Assembly: GCF_000024925.1 (NCBI RefSeq)
Contig: NC_013521.1
Span: 806,001 to 870,000 of the forward strand
Reading direction: 5' to 3'
DNA from: Sanguibacter keddieii DSM 10542
GTDB taxonomy: Bacteria > Actinomycetota > Actinomycetes > Actinomycetales > Cellulomonadaceae
Length of the DNA stretch: 64,000 nucleotides
Shown here: positions 15,887 to 24,148 of the stretch, piece after piece
Numbering within the stretch: the first letter of the stretch is position 1
Layout: each line of letters begins with the position of its first letter
Translations under genes and position numbers: made by a program
The notes under the pieces: model-generated
Told to the model about the DNA's origin: nothing
The model's database searches: none
Seen by the model: only the letters and a program-made list of their open reading frames with translations

Positions 15887-16432
15887 TCAGGCCTTGATGG
15901 CCGAGATGTCGAGCGAGATCTTGACCTTGTCGCTGACGAGCACGCCGCCGGCCTCGAGGGCGACGTTCCAGGTCAGGCCGAACTCCTTGCGGGAGATCTC
16001 GGTCTTGGCCTCGAAGCCCGCGCGGGGGTTGCCGTACGCGTCCACGGCTGCGCCGTCGAACTCGGTCTCGAGCTCGACCGACTTGGTCACGCCGTTGATG
16101 GTGAGGTCACCGGTGACGGTGAAGTCGTCGCCGTCGGAGGAGACGGAGGTCGAGGTGAAGGTCCAGGTGGGGTTCTTCTCGGCGTCCCAGAAGTCCGGGC
16201 CGGTGAGGTGCGCGTCGCGGTCGGGCGAGCCGGTGCTCACGGCGGTCGCGTCGAGCTCGGCGACGACGGAGGAGCTCTCGACGTCCTCGCCGATGGTGAT
16301 CACGGCGGAGTTGAGGCCCAGGGTGCCGCGGACCTTGGAGATGCCGGCGTGGCGGACCACGAACGCAGCGGTGCTGTGGCTGGGGTCGGCGTTGTACGTG
16401 CCGGCGACGAGGCCGTTGGGGAGTGCGGTCAT
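15887..16432 (-). CDS. YceI family protein
   Basis: A 181-residue lipocalin-like YceI-domain protein. Family marks are the start ...AGTYNADPSHSTAAFVVRHAGISKVRG, the SSVVAELDATAVSTGSPDRDAHL segment and the end SDKVKISLDISAI. YceI proteins bind amphiphiles such as polyisoprenoids. No signal peptide is present, so this one is probably cytoplasmic, unlike the periplasmic proteobacterial form. It is divergent from a MarR-type regulator with a palindrome between them, and that pairing is common in actinobacteria. A role in quinone or isoprenoid handling would suit the surrounding menaquinone genes, but is inference. Confidence 0.92.
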   Translation of the reverse strand: MTALPNGLVAGTYNADPSHSTAAFVVRHAGISKVRGTLGLNSAVITIGEDVESSSVVAELDATAVSTGSPDRDAHLTGPDFWDAEKNPTWTFTSTSVSSDGDDFTVTGDLTINGVTKSVELETEFDGAAVDAYGNPRAGFEAKTEISRKEFGLTWNVALEAGGVLVSDKVKISLDISAIKA

Positions 16433-16518
16433 GATGGGAGCTCCTTGGCAGTTCTGTGCCTGGGCGGGCGGGGCCCGACCCAGACGGGCGAGTGGACGGC
16501 GGGAGGTTCTCTCTCACC

Positions 16519-16531
16519 TTCAATACTTGAA
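16519..16531. promoter_or_regulatory. MarR-type operator between yceI and marR genes
   Basis: TTCAA-TAC-TTGAA is a perfect 5+5 dyad in an unusually A/T-rich patch, 87 nt before the yceI start and 161 nt before the MarR start. Position and form suit a binding site for the adjacent MarR regulator. Confidence 0.65.
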
Positions 16532-16691
16532 TCTTCTACTAAGTTCTGCGAGAGCGCAAGCCCCTCCCTCGTCCGATCTTTTCCCCTCTGTCCCGACAGC
16601 GCGCGTCGGGGCAGATAAGGTCCAGGTGACGCACAGCACGACCGACGCCGGCGCCCACCACCAGCGCGGGGACCCTCGAGAGACGTGAGAG

Positions 16692-17171
16692 ATGAGCAGC
16701 GACACCGCACCGACGCCCTGGCTCGACGAGGAGCAGCAGAGCAGCTGGAGGTCCTTCCTCGAGGGCAGCGCCCGGCTGACCGAGGCGCTCAACCGCGACC
16801 TCGACGCCGAGTCCGACCTCTCGCTCCACGAGTACGAGGTGCTCGTGAGGCTCTCCGAGAGCGAGCAGCGGACCCTGCGGATGTCGGCCCTCGCCGACAG
16901 CCTCGCGCACTCGCGCAGCCGCGTCACCCACACCGTGCGGCGCCTCGAGGACCGCGGTCTCGTGCGGCGGCAGGCCTGCGTCGTCGACGGCCGGGGCGTC
17001 GACTGCCTGCTGACGGACGCCGGGATGCAGACCCTCGCCGAGGCGGCCCCGCACCACGTGCGGTCCGTGCGGCGGCACATGGTCGACGTCCTCACCCCGG
17101 AGCAGCTGCGCACCCTCGGTCAGGCCATGGCCCTCGTCGCCGACGCCTGCCGGGACTCCGACGGCAGCTGA
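16692..17171 (+). CDS. MarR family transcriptional regulator
   Basis: A 159-residue MarR protein. Residues 40-110 form the winged helix (LSLHEYEVLVRLSE, then ALADSLAHSRSRVTHTVRRLEDRGLVRR with the recognition helix and the wing arginine-rich tip), and the ends supply the dimer helices. One Cys pair lies at QACVVDGRGVDC, which might respond to oxidation, but this is speculation. It is transcribed away from yceI, and TTCAATACTTGAA sits between them, so autorepression and repression of yceI are likely. The ATG at 16692 follows GAGACGTGAGAG. Confidence 0.92.
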   Translation: MSSDTAPTPWLDEEQQSSWRSFLEGSARLTEALNRDLDAESDLSLHEYEVLVRLSESEQRTLRMSALADSLAHSRSRVTHTVRRLEDRGLVRRQACVVDGRGVDCLLTDAGMQTLAEAAPHHVRSVRRHMVDVLTPEQLRTLGQAMALVADACRDSDGS

Positions 17172-17250
17172 GGCGCCCGGGTCGACGGGCGCCGAGGCCG
17201 GACGAGCCGACGGTGCCCCGCCGTCGCGAGAAGTTTGGGAGGATGGGCCC

Positions 17251-17895
17251 ATGGCCACCACCACAGTGCACCTCATGCGACACGGCGAAGTCTTCAACCC
17301 GGACAAGATCCTCTACGGACGGATCCCGGGCTACCACCTCTCCGAGCTGGGGCACCAGATGGCCCAGCGGGTCGCCGACCACTTCTCCGCGGGCGACTTC
17401 GACATCACCGTGGTCACCGCGTCGCCGCTCCAGCGCGCGCAGGAGACCGCGACCCCCATCGCCGCCGGCCTCGGGCTCGAGCTCGGGACCGACGAGCGCC
17501 TCATCGAGGCGGGCAACTACTTCGAGGGCAAGACCTTCGGCGTCGGCGACGGCTCCCTGCGGCACCCCGAGCACTGGCCGCACCTCATCAACCCCTTCCG
17601 CCCGTCGTGGGGGGAGGCCTACAAGGAGCAGGTGCAGCGCATGCACGCCGCGGTCGAGACCGCGCGCCAGCAGGCCGAGGGCCACGAGGCCGTGCTCGTC
17701 AGCCACCAGCTGCCCATCTGGATCGCCCGTCAGGCCTTCGAGAACAAGCGCCTCTGGCACGACCCCCGCAAGCGCCAGTGCTCGCTCGCCTCGGTGACCT
17801 CGCTGCGCTTCGACGGCGACCGCCTCGTCGGCCTGCACTACACCGAGCCGGCAGGCGACCTCCTCCCCGGCGCGTCAGGCGTCTCGGGCGCCTGA
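17251..17895 (+). CDS. Histidine phosphatase family protein
   Basis: A 214-residue phosphoglycerate-mutase-like phosphatase. The RHG motif is VHLMRHGEV (residues 6-14) with the phosphohistidine at His11; a second arginine (SPLQRAQETA), the catalytic Glu region (RLIEAGNYFEGK) and the second histidine (VLVSHQLP) follow in the expected order. Homologues often sit just before cytochrome c maturation genes in actinobacteria, as here. Substrates in this group vary widely (small phosphoesters, proteins), and none can be assigned. GAGGAT lies 6 nt before the ATG. Confidence 0.9.
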   Translation: MATTTVHLMRHGEVFNPDKILYGRIPGYHLSELGHQMAQRVADHFSAGDFDITVVTASPLQRAQETATPIAAGLGLELGTDERLIEAGNYFEGKTFGVGDGSLRHPEHWPHLINPFRPSWGEAYKEQVQRMHAAVETARQQAEGHEAVLVSHQLPIWIARQAFENKRLWHDPRKRQCSLASVTSLRFDGDRLVGLHYTEPAGDLLPGASGVSGA

Positions 17896-18000
17896 GCCAC
17901 GTGCTCGTCCGAGCAGCCGGTCGTCGGTCTCACACTCATCTCACACCGCTGACGGCCGGTTTCTCAGACATCTCTCAGTGACATCGGGGATAGTGGGCGC

Positions 18001-18654
18001 GTGCACCCTGCTCTCTCCCGCCCTCGCCCGACGTCCCCGTCCACCGAGCCCGGCCGGCGCAGACGCCGCGGCCTCGCTGCCGCCTCCCTCGTCGCATCAG
18101 CAGCCCTCGTGCTCTCCGGGTGCGCCTCGGACTCGGGCAACACGAACCCGGACGACGTCCAGGGCCAGGGCTACCAGTCGGGCGACGGCAGCCTGCGGAC
18201 CTGGTCCCTCGACGAGCGCGGCGACGTCGTCGACCTGGTCGGCGTCGACTTCGAGGGCAACGACGTCTCCTCGGACCCGGGCGACGGCGAGGTCGTCGTG
18301 CTCAACACCTGGTACGCGGCCTGCCCGCCCTGCCGGGCCGAGGCGCCCGACCTGCTGACCGTCGCGACCGACCGCGCCGACGACGGCGTGCGGTTCATCG
18401 GGATCAACGGCGTCGACGACGCCGGCGCCGCGCTCGCCTTCGAGCGCGAGCACGACATCACCTGGCCCTCGATCGCCGACACCGACGGCTCGGTCGTGGC
18501 CTCCCTGCAGAAGGTCGTCCCCGTGCGCGCTGTCCCCACCACCGTGGTGCTCGACCGCCAGGGTCGCGTCGCCGCACGCGTCCTCGGGCAGGTCGACGCG
18601 ACCACGCTCGACGGGTTGATCGAGGACGCCCTCGCCGAGCCGGCAGGGGCCTGA
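18001..18654 (+). CDS. resA: ResA/TlpA-type thioredoxin lipoprotein
   Basis: A 217-residue lipoprotein. A basic n-region, hydrophobic core and lipobox LSGC place lipidated Cys41 at the membrane face. The thioredoxin-like domain has redox Cys108-Pro-Pro-Cys111 (NTWYAACPPCRAEAPD) and cis-Pro at VRAVPTT. It should keep the haem-binding cysteines of apocytochrome c reduced, taking electrons from CcdA. It is the first gene of resA-ccdA-resB-ccsB. The GTG start at 18001 is backed by GATAGT 6 nt upstream (leaderless). The linker after the lipobox is Asp/Gly-rich. Confidence 0.93.
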   Translation: MHPALSRPRPTSPSTEPGRRRRRGLAAASLVASAALVLSGCASDSGNTNPDDVQGQGYQSGDGSLRTWSLDERGDVVDLVGVDFEGNDVSSDPGDGEVVVLNTWYAACPPCRAEAPDLLTVATDRADDGVRFIGINGVDDAGAALAFEREHDITWPSIADTDGSVVASLQKVVPVRAVPTTVVLDRQGRVAARVLGQVDATTLDGLIEDALAEPAGA

Positions 18655-18662
18655 TCAGCGCC

Positions 18663-19487
18663 GTGCAGACCATCCTCGGTGCAGGGGCCACCCTGCAGGC
18701 CCAGGCCGCCACGAGCATCGGCGAGACCTTCGCGACCACGGCCTTCAGCGGCGCCATGGCGCTCGCGATCCCGGTCGCGCTGCTCGCAGGCTTCATCTCC
18801 TTCGCCTCGCCCTGCGTGCTGCCCCTCGTCCCCGGGTACCTCGGGTTCGTCAGCGGGCTCTCCGCCTCGAGCGTCTCCGACCCCGGCGCGACCGGCAAGA
18901 AGACCGCGGGCCGTGGCAGGCTGCTGCTCGGCGTGAGCCTCTTCGTGCTCGGCTTCACCGTCGTCTACGTCGCGATCGGCATCGTCAGCGGCACCGTGGG
19001 CTCGTTCCTCGTGCGCTGGGAGGACGTCATCACCCGGGTCCTCGGCGTCGTGGTGATCGTCATGGGTCTCGCCTTCATCGGCGCCGTCCCGTTCCTCCAG
19101 CGCGAGCGCCGCATCCACGTGAGCCCCCGCGCGAGCCTGTGGGGAGCGCCGCTGCTCGGCTTCGCCTTCGGCCTCGGCTGGGCCCCCTGCATGGGCCCCA
19201 CCCTCGTGGCGATCAACGCGCTCGCCTTCCAGGAGGGCTCCGCGCTGCGCGGCGGCATCCTCGCGGTCGCGTACTGCATCGGCCTCGGCCTGCCGTTCCT
19301 GCTGCTCGCGCTCGGCCTGCAGTCCAGCAAGCGGGGGGTCGCGTTCCTGCGCAAGCACCGCCTCGCGGTCATGAGGATCGGCGGGGCGCTCCTCGTGCTC
19401 GTCGGCCTCGCCCTCGTCACCGGCCTGTGGGGCGAGCTCACGAGGTCCATGCAGGGCCTCATCAGCGGGACGGAGACTCTGGTCTGA
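18663..19487 (+). CDS. ccdA: Cytochrome c biogenesis protein CcdA
   Basis: A 274-residue membrane protein of the DsbD-gamma/CcdA family. The two redox cysteines lie in the first and fourth helices (FISFASPCVLPLVPGYLGFVSG and LGWAPCMGPTLVAINAL), in the conserved Pro/Gly contexts. Six to seven helices are predicted. It carries electrons from cytoplasmic thioredoxin to ResA. It starts 8 nt after the resA stop; GTG at 18663 is chosen as the nearest usable start, with AGGGG upstream, and the stop shares one base with the resB ATG (TGATG). Confidence 0.93.
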   Translation: MQTILGAGATLQAQAATSIGETFATTAFSGAMALAIPVALLAGFISFASPCVLPLVPGYLGFVSGLSASSVSDPGATGKKTAGRGRLLLGVSLFVLGFTVVYVAIGIVSGTVGSFLVRWEDVITRVLGVVVIVMGLAFIGAVPFLQRERRIHVSPRASLWGAPLLGFAFGLGWAPCMGPTLVAINALAFQEGSALRGGILAVAYCIGLGLPFLLLALGLQSSKRGVAFLRKHRLAVMRIGGALLVLVGLALVTGLWGELTRSMQGLISGTETLV

Positions 19488-21277
19488 TGACCGACGACAC
19501 CAGCGGCACCACCGCACGCGGCTCGTACCGCCCCGAGGGGATCGCCGACGAGTTCAGCGGCTCTGCGGACACCGGCACGTCGACCGGACCTACCGCGCCC
19601 CAGCTCGGCGTGGTCGGCATGCTGCGCTTCGCGTGGCGCCAGCTCACCTCGATGCGCGTCGCGCTGTTCCTGCTCATGCTGCTCGCGGTGGCCGCCGTCC
19701 CCGGCTCGGTGTTCCCGCAGAACCGGCAGGACCCGGCTGCCGTCGCGCAGTACGTGATCGACAACCCCACGCTCGGCGAGTGGCTGAACCGCCTCGGGTT
19801 CTTCGACGTCTACGCCTCGGTGTGGTTCTCGGCCATCTACATCCTGCTGTTCGCCTCGCTGGTCGGCTGCATCCTGCCGCGTACCAAGGCCCACCTGCGC
19901 GCGCTGCGCACGGCCCCGCCCCGCACGCCCCGGCGCTTCGCCCGGTTCCCTGCGCGTGGGCGGTACCTCGCGCCGGCCGACCTCGTCACCCCGGAGGACG
20001 TGAGCACGGCGGCGGTCAAGCACCTGCGTCGTCGCTACCTCGGGCTGCCGGCGTTCCGCGTGGTGACGTCCACCGAGAAGAGCGGCGCCCTCACGGTGAG
20101 CGCGGAGCGCGGCTACCTCCGCGAGACCGGCAACCTCGTGTTCCACATCAGCCTGCTCGGGATCCTCATCTCCTTCGGGGCCGGGCAGATGCTCGAGTAC
20201 CGCGGGCAGGCGATCGTCGTCGAGGGCCGTGGCTTCGCCAACTCGGTGGTCGACTACGACACCTTCGAGTCGGGGGCGCTCTTCGACGAGAACAGCCTCG
20301 TGCCGTTCTCCATGACGCTCGACTCGTTCCACTCCCAGTTCCGGATCACCGACGCCAAGGCCCAGGACTTCACGGCCTTCGTCACGGTCCGCGAGACCGA
20401 CGGAGACTCCCGCGAGGAGCAGATCAAGGTCAACCACCCGCTCAGCCAGTCCGGCGCCAAGATCTACCTGCAGGGCAACGGCTTCGCGCCGAGCGTCACC
20501 GTGCGCGACGCAGCCGGGGAGGTCGCCTTCGCGGGGGCCGTGCCGTTCCTCCCGCAGGACGACGTCTACACCTCGCAGGGCGTCATCAAGGTCCCCGACG
20601 TCTCGACGGGGGAGCAGGTCGGCCTCGTCGGCTACCTGCTGCCGACCGCAGAGGTCACCGACGACGGCGCCCGCTCGATCTTCCCCGACCCGATCAACCC
20701 GATGCTCGTGCTCACCGTGTTCCACGGTGATCTCGGGCTCGACGACGGCATCCCGCAGAACGTGTACCGTCTCGACACCGACGACATGACCCAGTCCCTC
20801 GAGGACGACGGCACCGCGGTCACCCTCCTCGTCGGCCAGGGCGACACCGTCGACCTCCCGGACGGCCTCGGCACCATCGAGTTCGACGCCCTCCCGAGGT
20901 TCGTGGCCCTCGACCTCCGTCACGACCCGACCCTGCTCTGGCTGCTCGTCTCCTCGCTGGGCGCGCTCCTCGGTGTGTCGGTCTCGCTGTTCACCCCGCG
21001 ACGACGCGTCTGGGTCCGCGCGACCCAGGACGAGGCCCCGGACCCCGACGGCAGCGGGCGGACCGTGCGTCGTACAGTGGTCGAGGTGGCAGGGCTCGCC
21101 CGTGGCGACGACACCGGTCTCCAGGGCGAGGTCGACGCACTCCTGCGGGCGCTGCCGGCGATCCCGGACGAGCTCACGCGACCGGACGACGACTCCGCAG
21201 ACGACACCGCTGACGGCACGTCCGCACCAGACTCTCCCAGCACCCCTGACAGCAGCACAGGAAAGGCCGACCGATGA
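19487..21277 (+). CDS. resB: Cytochrome c biogenesis protein ResB
   Basis: A 596-residue ResB protein, the large partner of CcsB in system II haem ligation. It has helices near residues 50-75, 105-125 and 205-230, a long extracytoplasmic domain (about 235-480) and a last helix near residues 485-510, then an acidic, Asp/Ser/Thr-rich cytoplasmic tail. Marks include VALFLLMLLAVAAVPGSVFPQNRQDP and SLGALLGVSVSLFTPRRR. The complex moves haem across the membrane and attaches it to CxxCH sites. It overlaps ccdA by one base and ccsB by four, so the set is co-translated. Confidence 0.95.
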   Translation: MTDDTSGTTARGSYRPEGIADEFSGSADTGTSTGPTAPQLGVVGMLRFAWRQLTSMRVALFLLMLLAVAAVPGSVFPQNRQDPAAVAQYVIDNPTLGEWLNRLGFFDVYASVWFSAIYILLFASLVGCILPRTKAHLRALRTAPPRTPRRFARFPARGRYLAPADLVTPEDVSTAAVKHLRRRYLGLPAFRVVTSTEKSGALTVSAERGYLRETGNLVFHISLLGILISFGAGQMLEYRGQAIVVEGRGFANSVVDYDTFESGALFDENSLVPFSMTLDSFHSQFRITDAKAQDFTAFVTVRETDGDSREEQIKVNHPLSQSGAKIYLQGNGFAPSVTVRDAAGEVAFAGAVPFLPQDDVYTSQGVIKVPDVSTGEQVGLVGYLLPTAEVTDDGARSIFPDPINPMLVLTVFHGDLGLDDGIPQNVYRLDTDDMTQSLEDDGTAVTLLVGQGDTVDLPDGLGTIEFDALPRFVALDLRHDPTLLWLLVSSLGALLGVSVSLFTPRRRVWVRATQDEAPDPDGSGRTVRRTVVEVAGLARGDDTGLQGEVDALLRALPAIPDELTRPDDDSADDTADGTSAPDSPSTPDSSTGKADR

Positions 21278-22296
21278 ACCTCTCAGAGATCAGCGATCTC
21301 TTCACGTGGGGTACCGCGACCGCGTACACCATCGCGATGATCGCCTTCGCGATCGACCTGTCGCAGGTCACCGACGCGATGGTCCAGCGCAAGACGGTCC
21401 GGGCGCAGGCACCTGTCCTGGCGGTCGGCGAGCCGGAGCGCTACGGCGCGTCGTCGGACACGGCGGTCTCCGAGGTCGTCGAGCGGCGCCGCAGCAGCAG
21501 GGCGCTCGGCATCGCGATGTCGGTCACCACCATCGGGTTCCTCCTCCACGCCGCCGCCTTCACCACCCGCTGGGTGGCCGCCGGCCGCGTGCCGTGGGCC
21601 AACATGTACGAGTTCTGGCTGAGCGGCACCTTCGTCGCCGTCGGTCTGTTCCTCGTGCTCCAGCTCAAGCGCGACGTGCGGTTCCTCGGGATCATCGTCA
21701 CCTTCCTCAGCGCGGTGTTCCTCGTCGTGGGTCTCAACTCGTTCCACGTCATCGCCGACGACGTCCAGCCGGCGCTGCAGAACTACTGGCTGGTCATCCA
21801 CGTCGGGGTCGCGGTCCTGGCGACAGGCGTCTTCACGGTCTCCTTCGCGACGAGCGTCCTGCAGCTGCTGCGCGACTCTCGCGACAACGGCTCCACGCTC
21901 CTGCGCGGTGAGGGCACCGTCGTGCGCGGCAAGAACGTCGCGGCCTGGCGCATCATGAACTGGCGGTTCCTCGACGGCATCCCGACGCCCTCGGCGCTCG
22001 AGGCCCTGAGCTTCCGGCTCAACGCGGTCGGCTTCGTGCTGTGGACCTTCACCATCATCGGTGGCGCCATCTGGGCCGAGGACGCCTGGGGCCGCGCCTG
22101 GGGCTGGGACCCCAAGGAGGTCTGGAGCTTCATCATCTGGGTCGTCTACGCCGCCTACCTGCACGCCCGCACCACGCGGGGCTGGTCCGGCCGCCGCGCC
22201 GCGTACTTCGTGATCGTCGGCTACGCCTGCGTCCTGTTCAACTTCACCGGCGTGAACCTGCTCTTCAACGGCAAGCACTCCTACTCGGGCATCTGA
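21274..22296 (+). CDS. ccsB: Cytochrome c biogenesis protein CcsB (CcsA/ResC type)
   Basis: A 340-residue member of the haem-handling CcsA/ResC/CcmC superfamily. About eight helices are seen. The tryptophan-rich WWD signature is WGRAWGWDPKEVWSFIIW (about residues 273-290), which binds haem, with conserved histidines in flanking helices (FHVIADD, LVIHVGVAVLA). It pairs with ResB as the cytochrome c synthase. It starts within the resB stop (ATGA) and ends 17 nt before a strong terminator, closing the operon. Confidence 0.95.
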   Translation: MNLSEISDLFTWGTATAYTIAMIAFAIDLSQVTDAMVQRKTVRAQAPVLAVGEPERYGASSDTAVSEVVERRRSSRALGIAMSVTTIGFLLHAAAFTTRWVAAGRVPWANMYEFWLSGTFVAVGLFLVLQLKRDVRFLGIIVTFLSAVFLVVGLNSFHVIADDVQPALQNYWLVIHVGVAVLATGVFTVSFATSVLQLLRDSRDNGSTLLRGEGTVVRGKNVAAWRIMNWRFLDGIPTPSALEALSFRLNAVGFVLWTFTIIGGAIWAEDAWGRAWGWDPKEVWSFIIWVVYAAYLHARTTRGWSGRRAAYFVIVGYACVLFNFTGVNLLFNGKHSYSGI

Positions 22297-22312
22297 CCAC
22301 CGGCCCGGACGA

Positions 22313-22352
22313 CCGCGAAGGCCCCCGCACCTCGGTGCGGGGGCCTTCGCGG
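22313..22352 (+). terminator. Terminator after ccsB
   Basis: An 18-bp perfect stem, CCGCGAAGGCCCCCGCAC with GTGCGGGGGCCTTCGCGG, loop CTCG, right after the cytochrome c maturation operon and before a convergent gene. Confidence 0.92.
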
Positions 22353-22413
22353 TTCTCGTGCGGGTGCTGCGGTCAGACGACCTGCCCTGCCGTCTGACCG
22401 CGGGGTGCGCCCG

Positions 22414-22953
22414 TCAGACGGACGGGCCCTTGGGCGGTGTCCCGCCCCCGTCGACGTCGTCCGTGCTGTCGCCGCGCGGGTCGCCCGGCAGGAGGTCGTC
22501 GGTCGAGCCGTCGCGCGGGTCGTCGGCGAGCAGGTCGCCGTGGTCCGTGCCCGGGGCGTCTGCAGCGCCGTCAGCGCCTGCAGAGTCGTCGACGGCGCCG
22601 TCGGTGCCGACACCCTCGCCGCGGTCCTTGCGGGCCTGCTCACGCTGGTCCCGGGCCAGGCGCCACAGGAAGTCGGGGTCGTCGTCGGGCGCCACGGGCT
22701 GACCCGGTCGGCGTCGGCCGCGAGGGGCCGCGCCCGGGAACCCGCCGCGCGCGGCAGGGGCCGCGGCCGCCGAGCGACGAGAACGGCTGTAGGCGATCCA
22801 GGCGAGCGGCCCGAAGTACACCAGCACCACGATGATGATCACCCACAGCCACTTGGGGATCCCACCCCGGTCGCGCTCGTCGCTCGTGGCGAAGTCGCTG
22901 AGGGCGTAGACGAGCAGGGCGAAGGCGGCGATGACTGCGAGTACGCGGAGCAT
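22414..22953 (-). CDS. PLD nuclease N-terminal-like small membrane protein
   Basis: A 179-residue protein with two membrane helices at the N terminus (residues 3-20 and about 33-55; IPKWLWVIIIVVLVYFGPLAWIAY). This is the PLDc_N (phospholipase D-nuclease N-terminal) pattern, which is found alone in many actinobacteria next to menA. The remaining two thirds are polar and Asp/Gly-rich and probably disordered. GGAGGG lies just before the ATG. The function is unknown; it is divergent from a DUF4229 membrane protein. Confidence 0.8.
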   Translation of the reverse strand: MLRVLAVIAAFALLVYALSDFATSDERDRGGIPKWLWVIIIVVLVYFGPLAWIAYSRSRRSAAAAPAARGGFPGAAPRGRRRPGQPVAPDDDPDFLWRLARDQREQARKDRGEGVGTDGAVDDSAGADGAADAPGTDHGDLLADDPRDGSTDDLLPGDPRGDSTDDVDGGGTPPKGPSV

Positions 22954-22983
22954 CCCTCCAGCCTAAGCGTTTAGTCTGGGAGC

Positions 22984-23298
22984 GTGCCCTTCATCATCTA
23001 CTCCGTCCTGCGTCTGGCCTTGATCGTCGCCGTCGGGTTCGTGCTCTACCTGGTCGGCATGCGCGGCTGGCTGCTCGGCGTGGTGGCCATCGTGGTGGCC
23101 CTGCTGGTGTCCTACCTGGCGTTGCGTCGTCAGCGCGAGGCCGCGGCGCTGTACCTCGCGACGCGTCGCAGCGACCGTCAGGCCAGCGGCGTGCAGCTCA
23201 ACGAGCGGCTCGACCGCGACAACGCCGCAGAGGACGAGGCGGTCGACGGTCGCACGGCGCCGGTCACCTCAGAGCGCGAGACCGAGCCCGAGAAGTAG
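22984..23298 (+). CDS. DUF4229 domain membrane protein
   Basis: A 104-residue protein with two adjacent helices (residues 3-22 and 27-45) followed by a charged tail with an LALRRQREAAALYLATRRSDRQ helix, the DUF4229 pattern. The role is unknown, but homologues sit beside menA across actinobacteria. GTG at 22984 has TAGTCT 6 nt upstream, a leaderless arrangement. Its 3' end overlaps the 3' end of menA by 30 nt on the opposite strand. Confidence 0.82.
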   Translation: MPFIIYSVLRLALIVAVGFVLYLVGMRGWLLGVVAIVVALLVSYLALRRQREAAALYLATRRSDRQASGVQLNERLDRDNAAEDEAVDGRTAPVTSERETEPEK

Positions 23299-24138
23299 GC
23301 CGAAGCCGAGCTCGTACATGCCGGTCCCCGCGAGGACGGGCACGAGCAGCAGCCCGCGCGCCCCGGCGACCACCGGGATGGACAGCAGCACCGCGGGGAA
23401 GGCGAGCAGCAGCACGATGACGGCCCACCCGCTCGCGAAGGCGCACAGCACGCCGAGCAGCAGCGGCAGCCAGATCATCGCCACGTACAGGCGCCGGGCC
23501 CGGAACTCTCCCAGCCGCACGGCGAGGGTGCGCTTTCCCGCGACCATGTCGGTCGGGACGTCGCGGATGTTGTTGACCATGAGGATCGCGCAGGCCAGCA
23601 GACCGACGGCGACGGCTCCCAGGACCGCGGGGACGCTGATGCGGTCCGCCTGGGTGTAGGTGGTCCCGAGCACGGCCACGAGCCCGAAGAAGACGAAGAC
23701 GCCGACCTCGCCGAGGCCGCGGTACCCGTAGGGGTTCTTGCCACCCGTGTAGTACCAGGCCGCGGCGATGGCGAGCGCGCCGACGAGCAGCAGCCACCAG
23801 TGGCCGGTGATCAGCACGAGCACCAGCCCGGCGAGGGCCCCCACCCCGAAGGAGGCGAAGGCCGCCGTCTTGACCTGCGACGCCTGTGCCGCCCCGGAGC
23901 CGGTCAGCCGCAGGGGGCCCACCCGGTCGAGGTCGGTGCCACGGATGCCGTCCGAGTAGTCGTTCGCGTAGTTCACGCCCACCTGGAGGGCGACGGCGAC
24001 CACGAGCGCGAGGAGCGCGGCACCCAGGTGGAAGCCGTCGATCTGCGCGGCGGCGCCGGACCCGACGATCACCGGGGTCGCAGCGGCAGGGAGGGTGCGG
24101 GGGCGTGCGCCCGCGACCCACTCGGAGGAGGTGGCCAT
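23269..24138 (-). CDS. menA: 1,4-dihydroxy-2-naphthoate polyprenyltransferase MenA
   Basis: A 289-residue UbiA-family membrane enzyme that joins the polyprenyl tail to 1,4-dihydroxy-2-naphthoate, giving demethylmenaquinone. The first Asp-rich motif is NYANDYSDGIRGTD (about residues 58-71) and the second NNIRDVPTD (about 186-194), both facing the active site with Mg2+. Eight to nine helices are seen. ATG at 24138 follows the menE stop by 10 nt. The tail substrate should come from the polyprenyl synthase at 54231. Its 3' end overlaps the convergent DUF4229 gene. Confidence 0.95.
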   Translation of the reverse strand: MATSSEWVAGARPRTLPAAATPVIVGSGAAAQIDGFHLGAALLALVVAVALQVGVNYANDYSDGIRGTDLDRVGPLRLTGSGAAQASQVKTAAFASFGVGALAGLVLVLITGHWWLLLVGALAIAAAWYYTGGKNPYGYRGLGEVGVFVFFGLVAVLGTTYTQADRISVPAVLGAVAVGLLACAILMVNNIRDVPTDMVAGKRTLAVRLGEFRARRLYVAMIWLPLLLGVLCAFASGWAVIVLLLAFPAVLLSIPVVAGARGLLLVPVLAGTGMYELGFGLLLGLGLAL

Positions 24139-24148
24139 GTGGCTCCGT

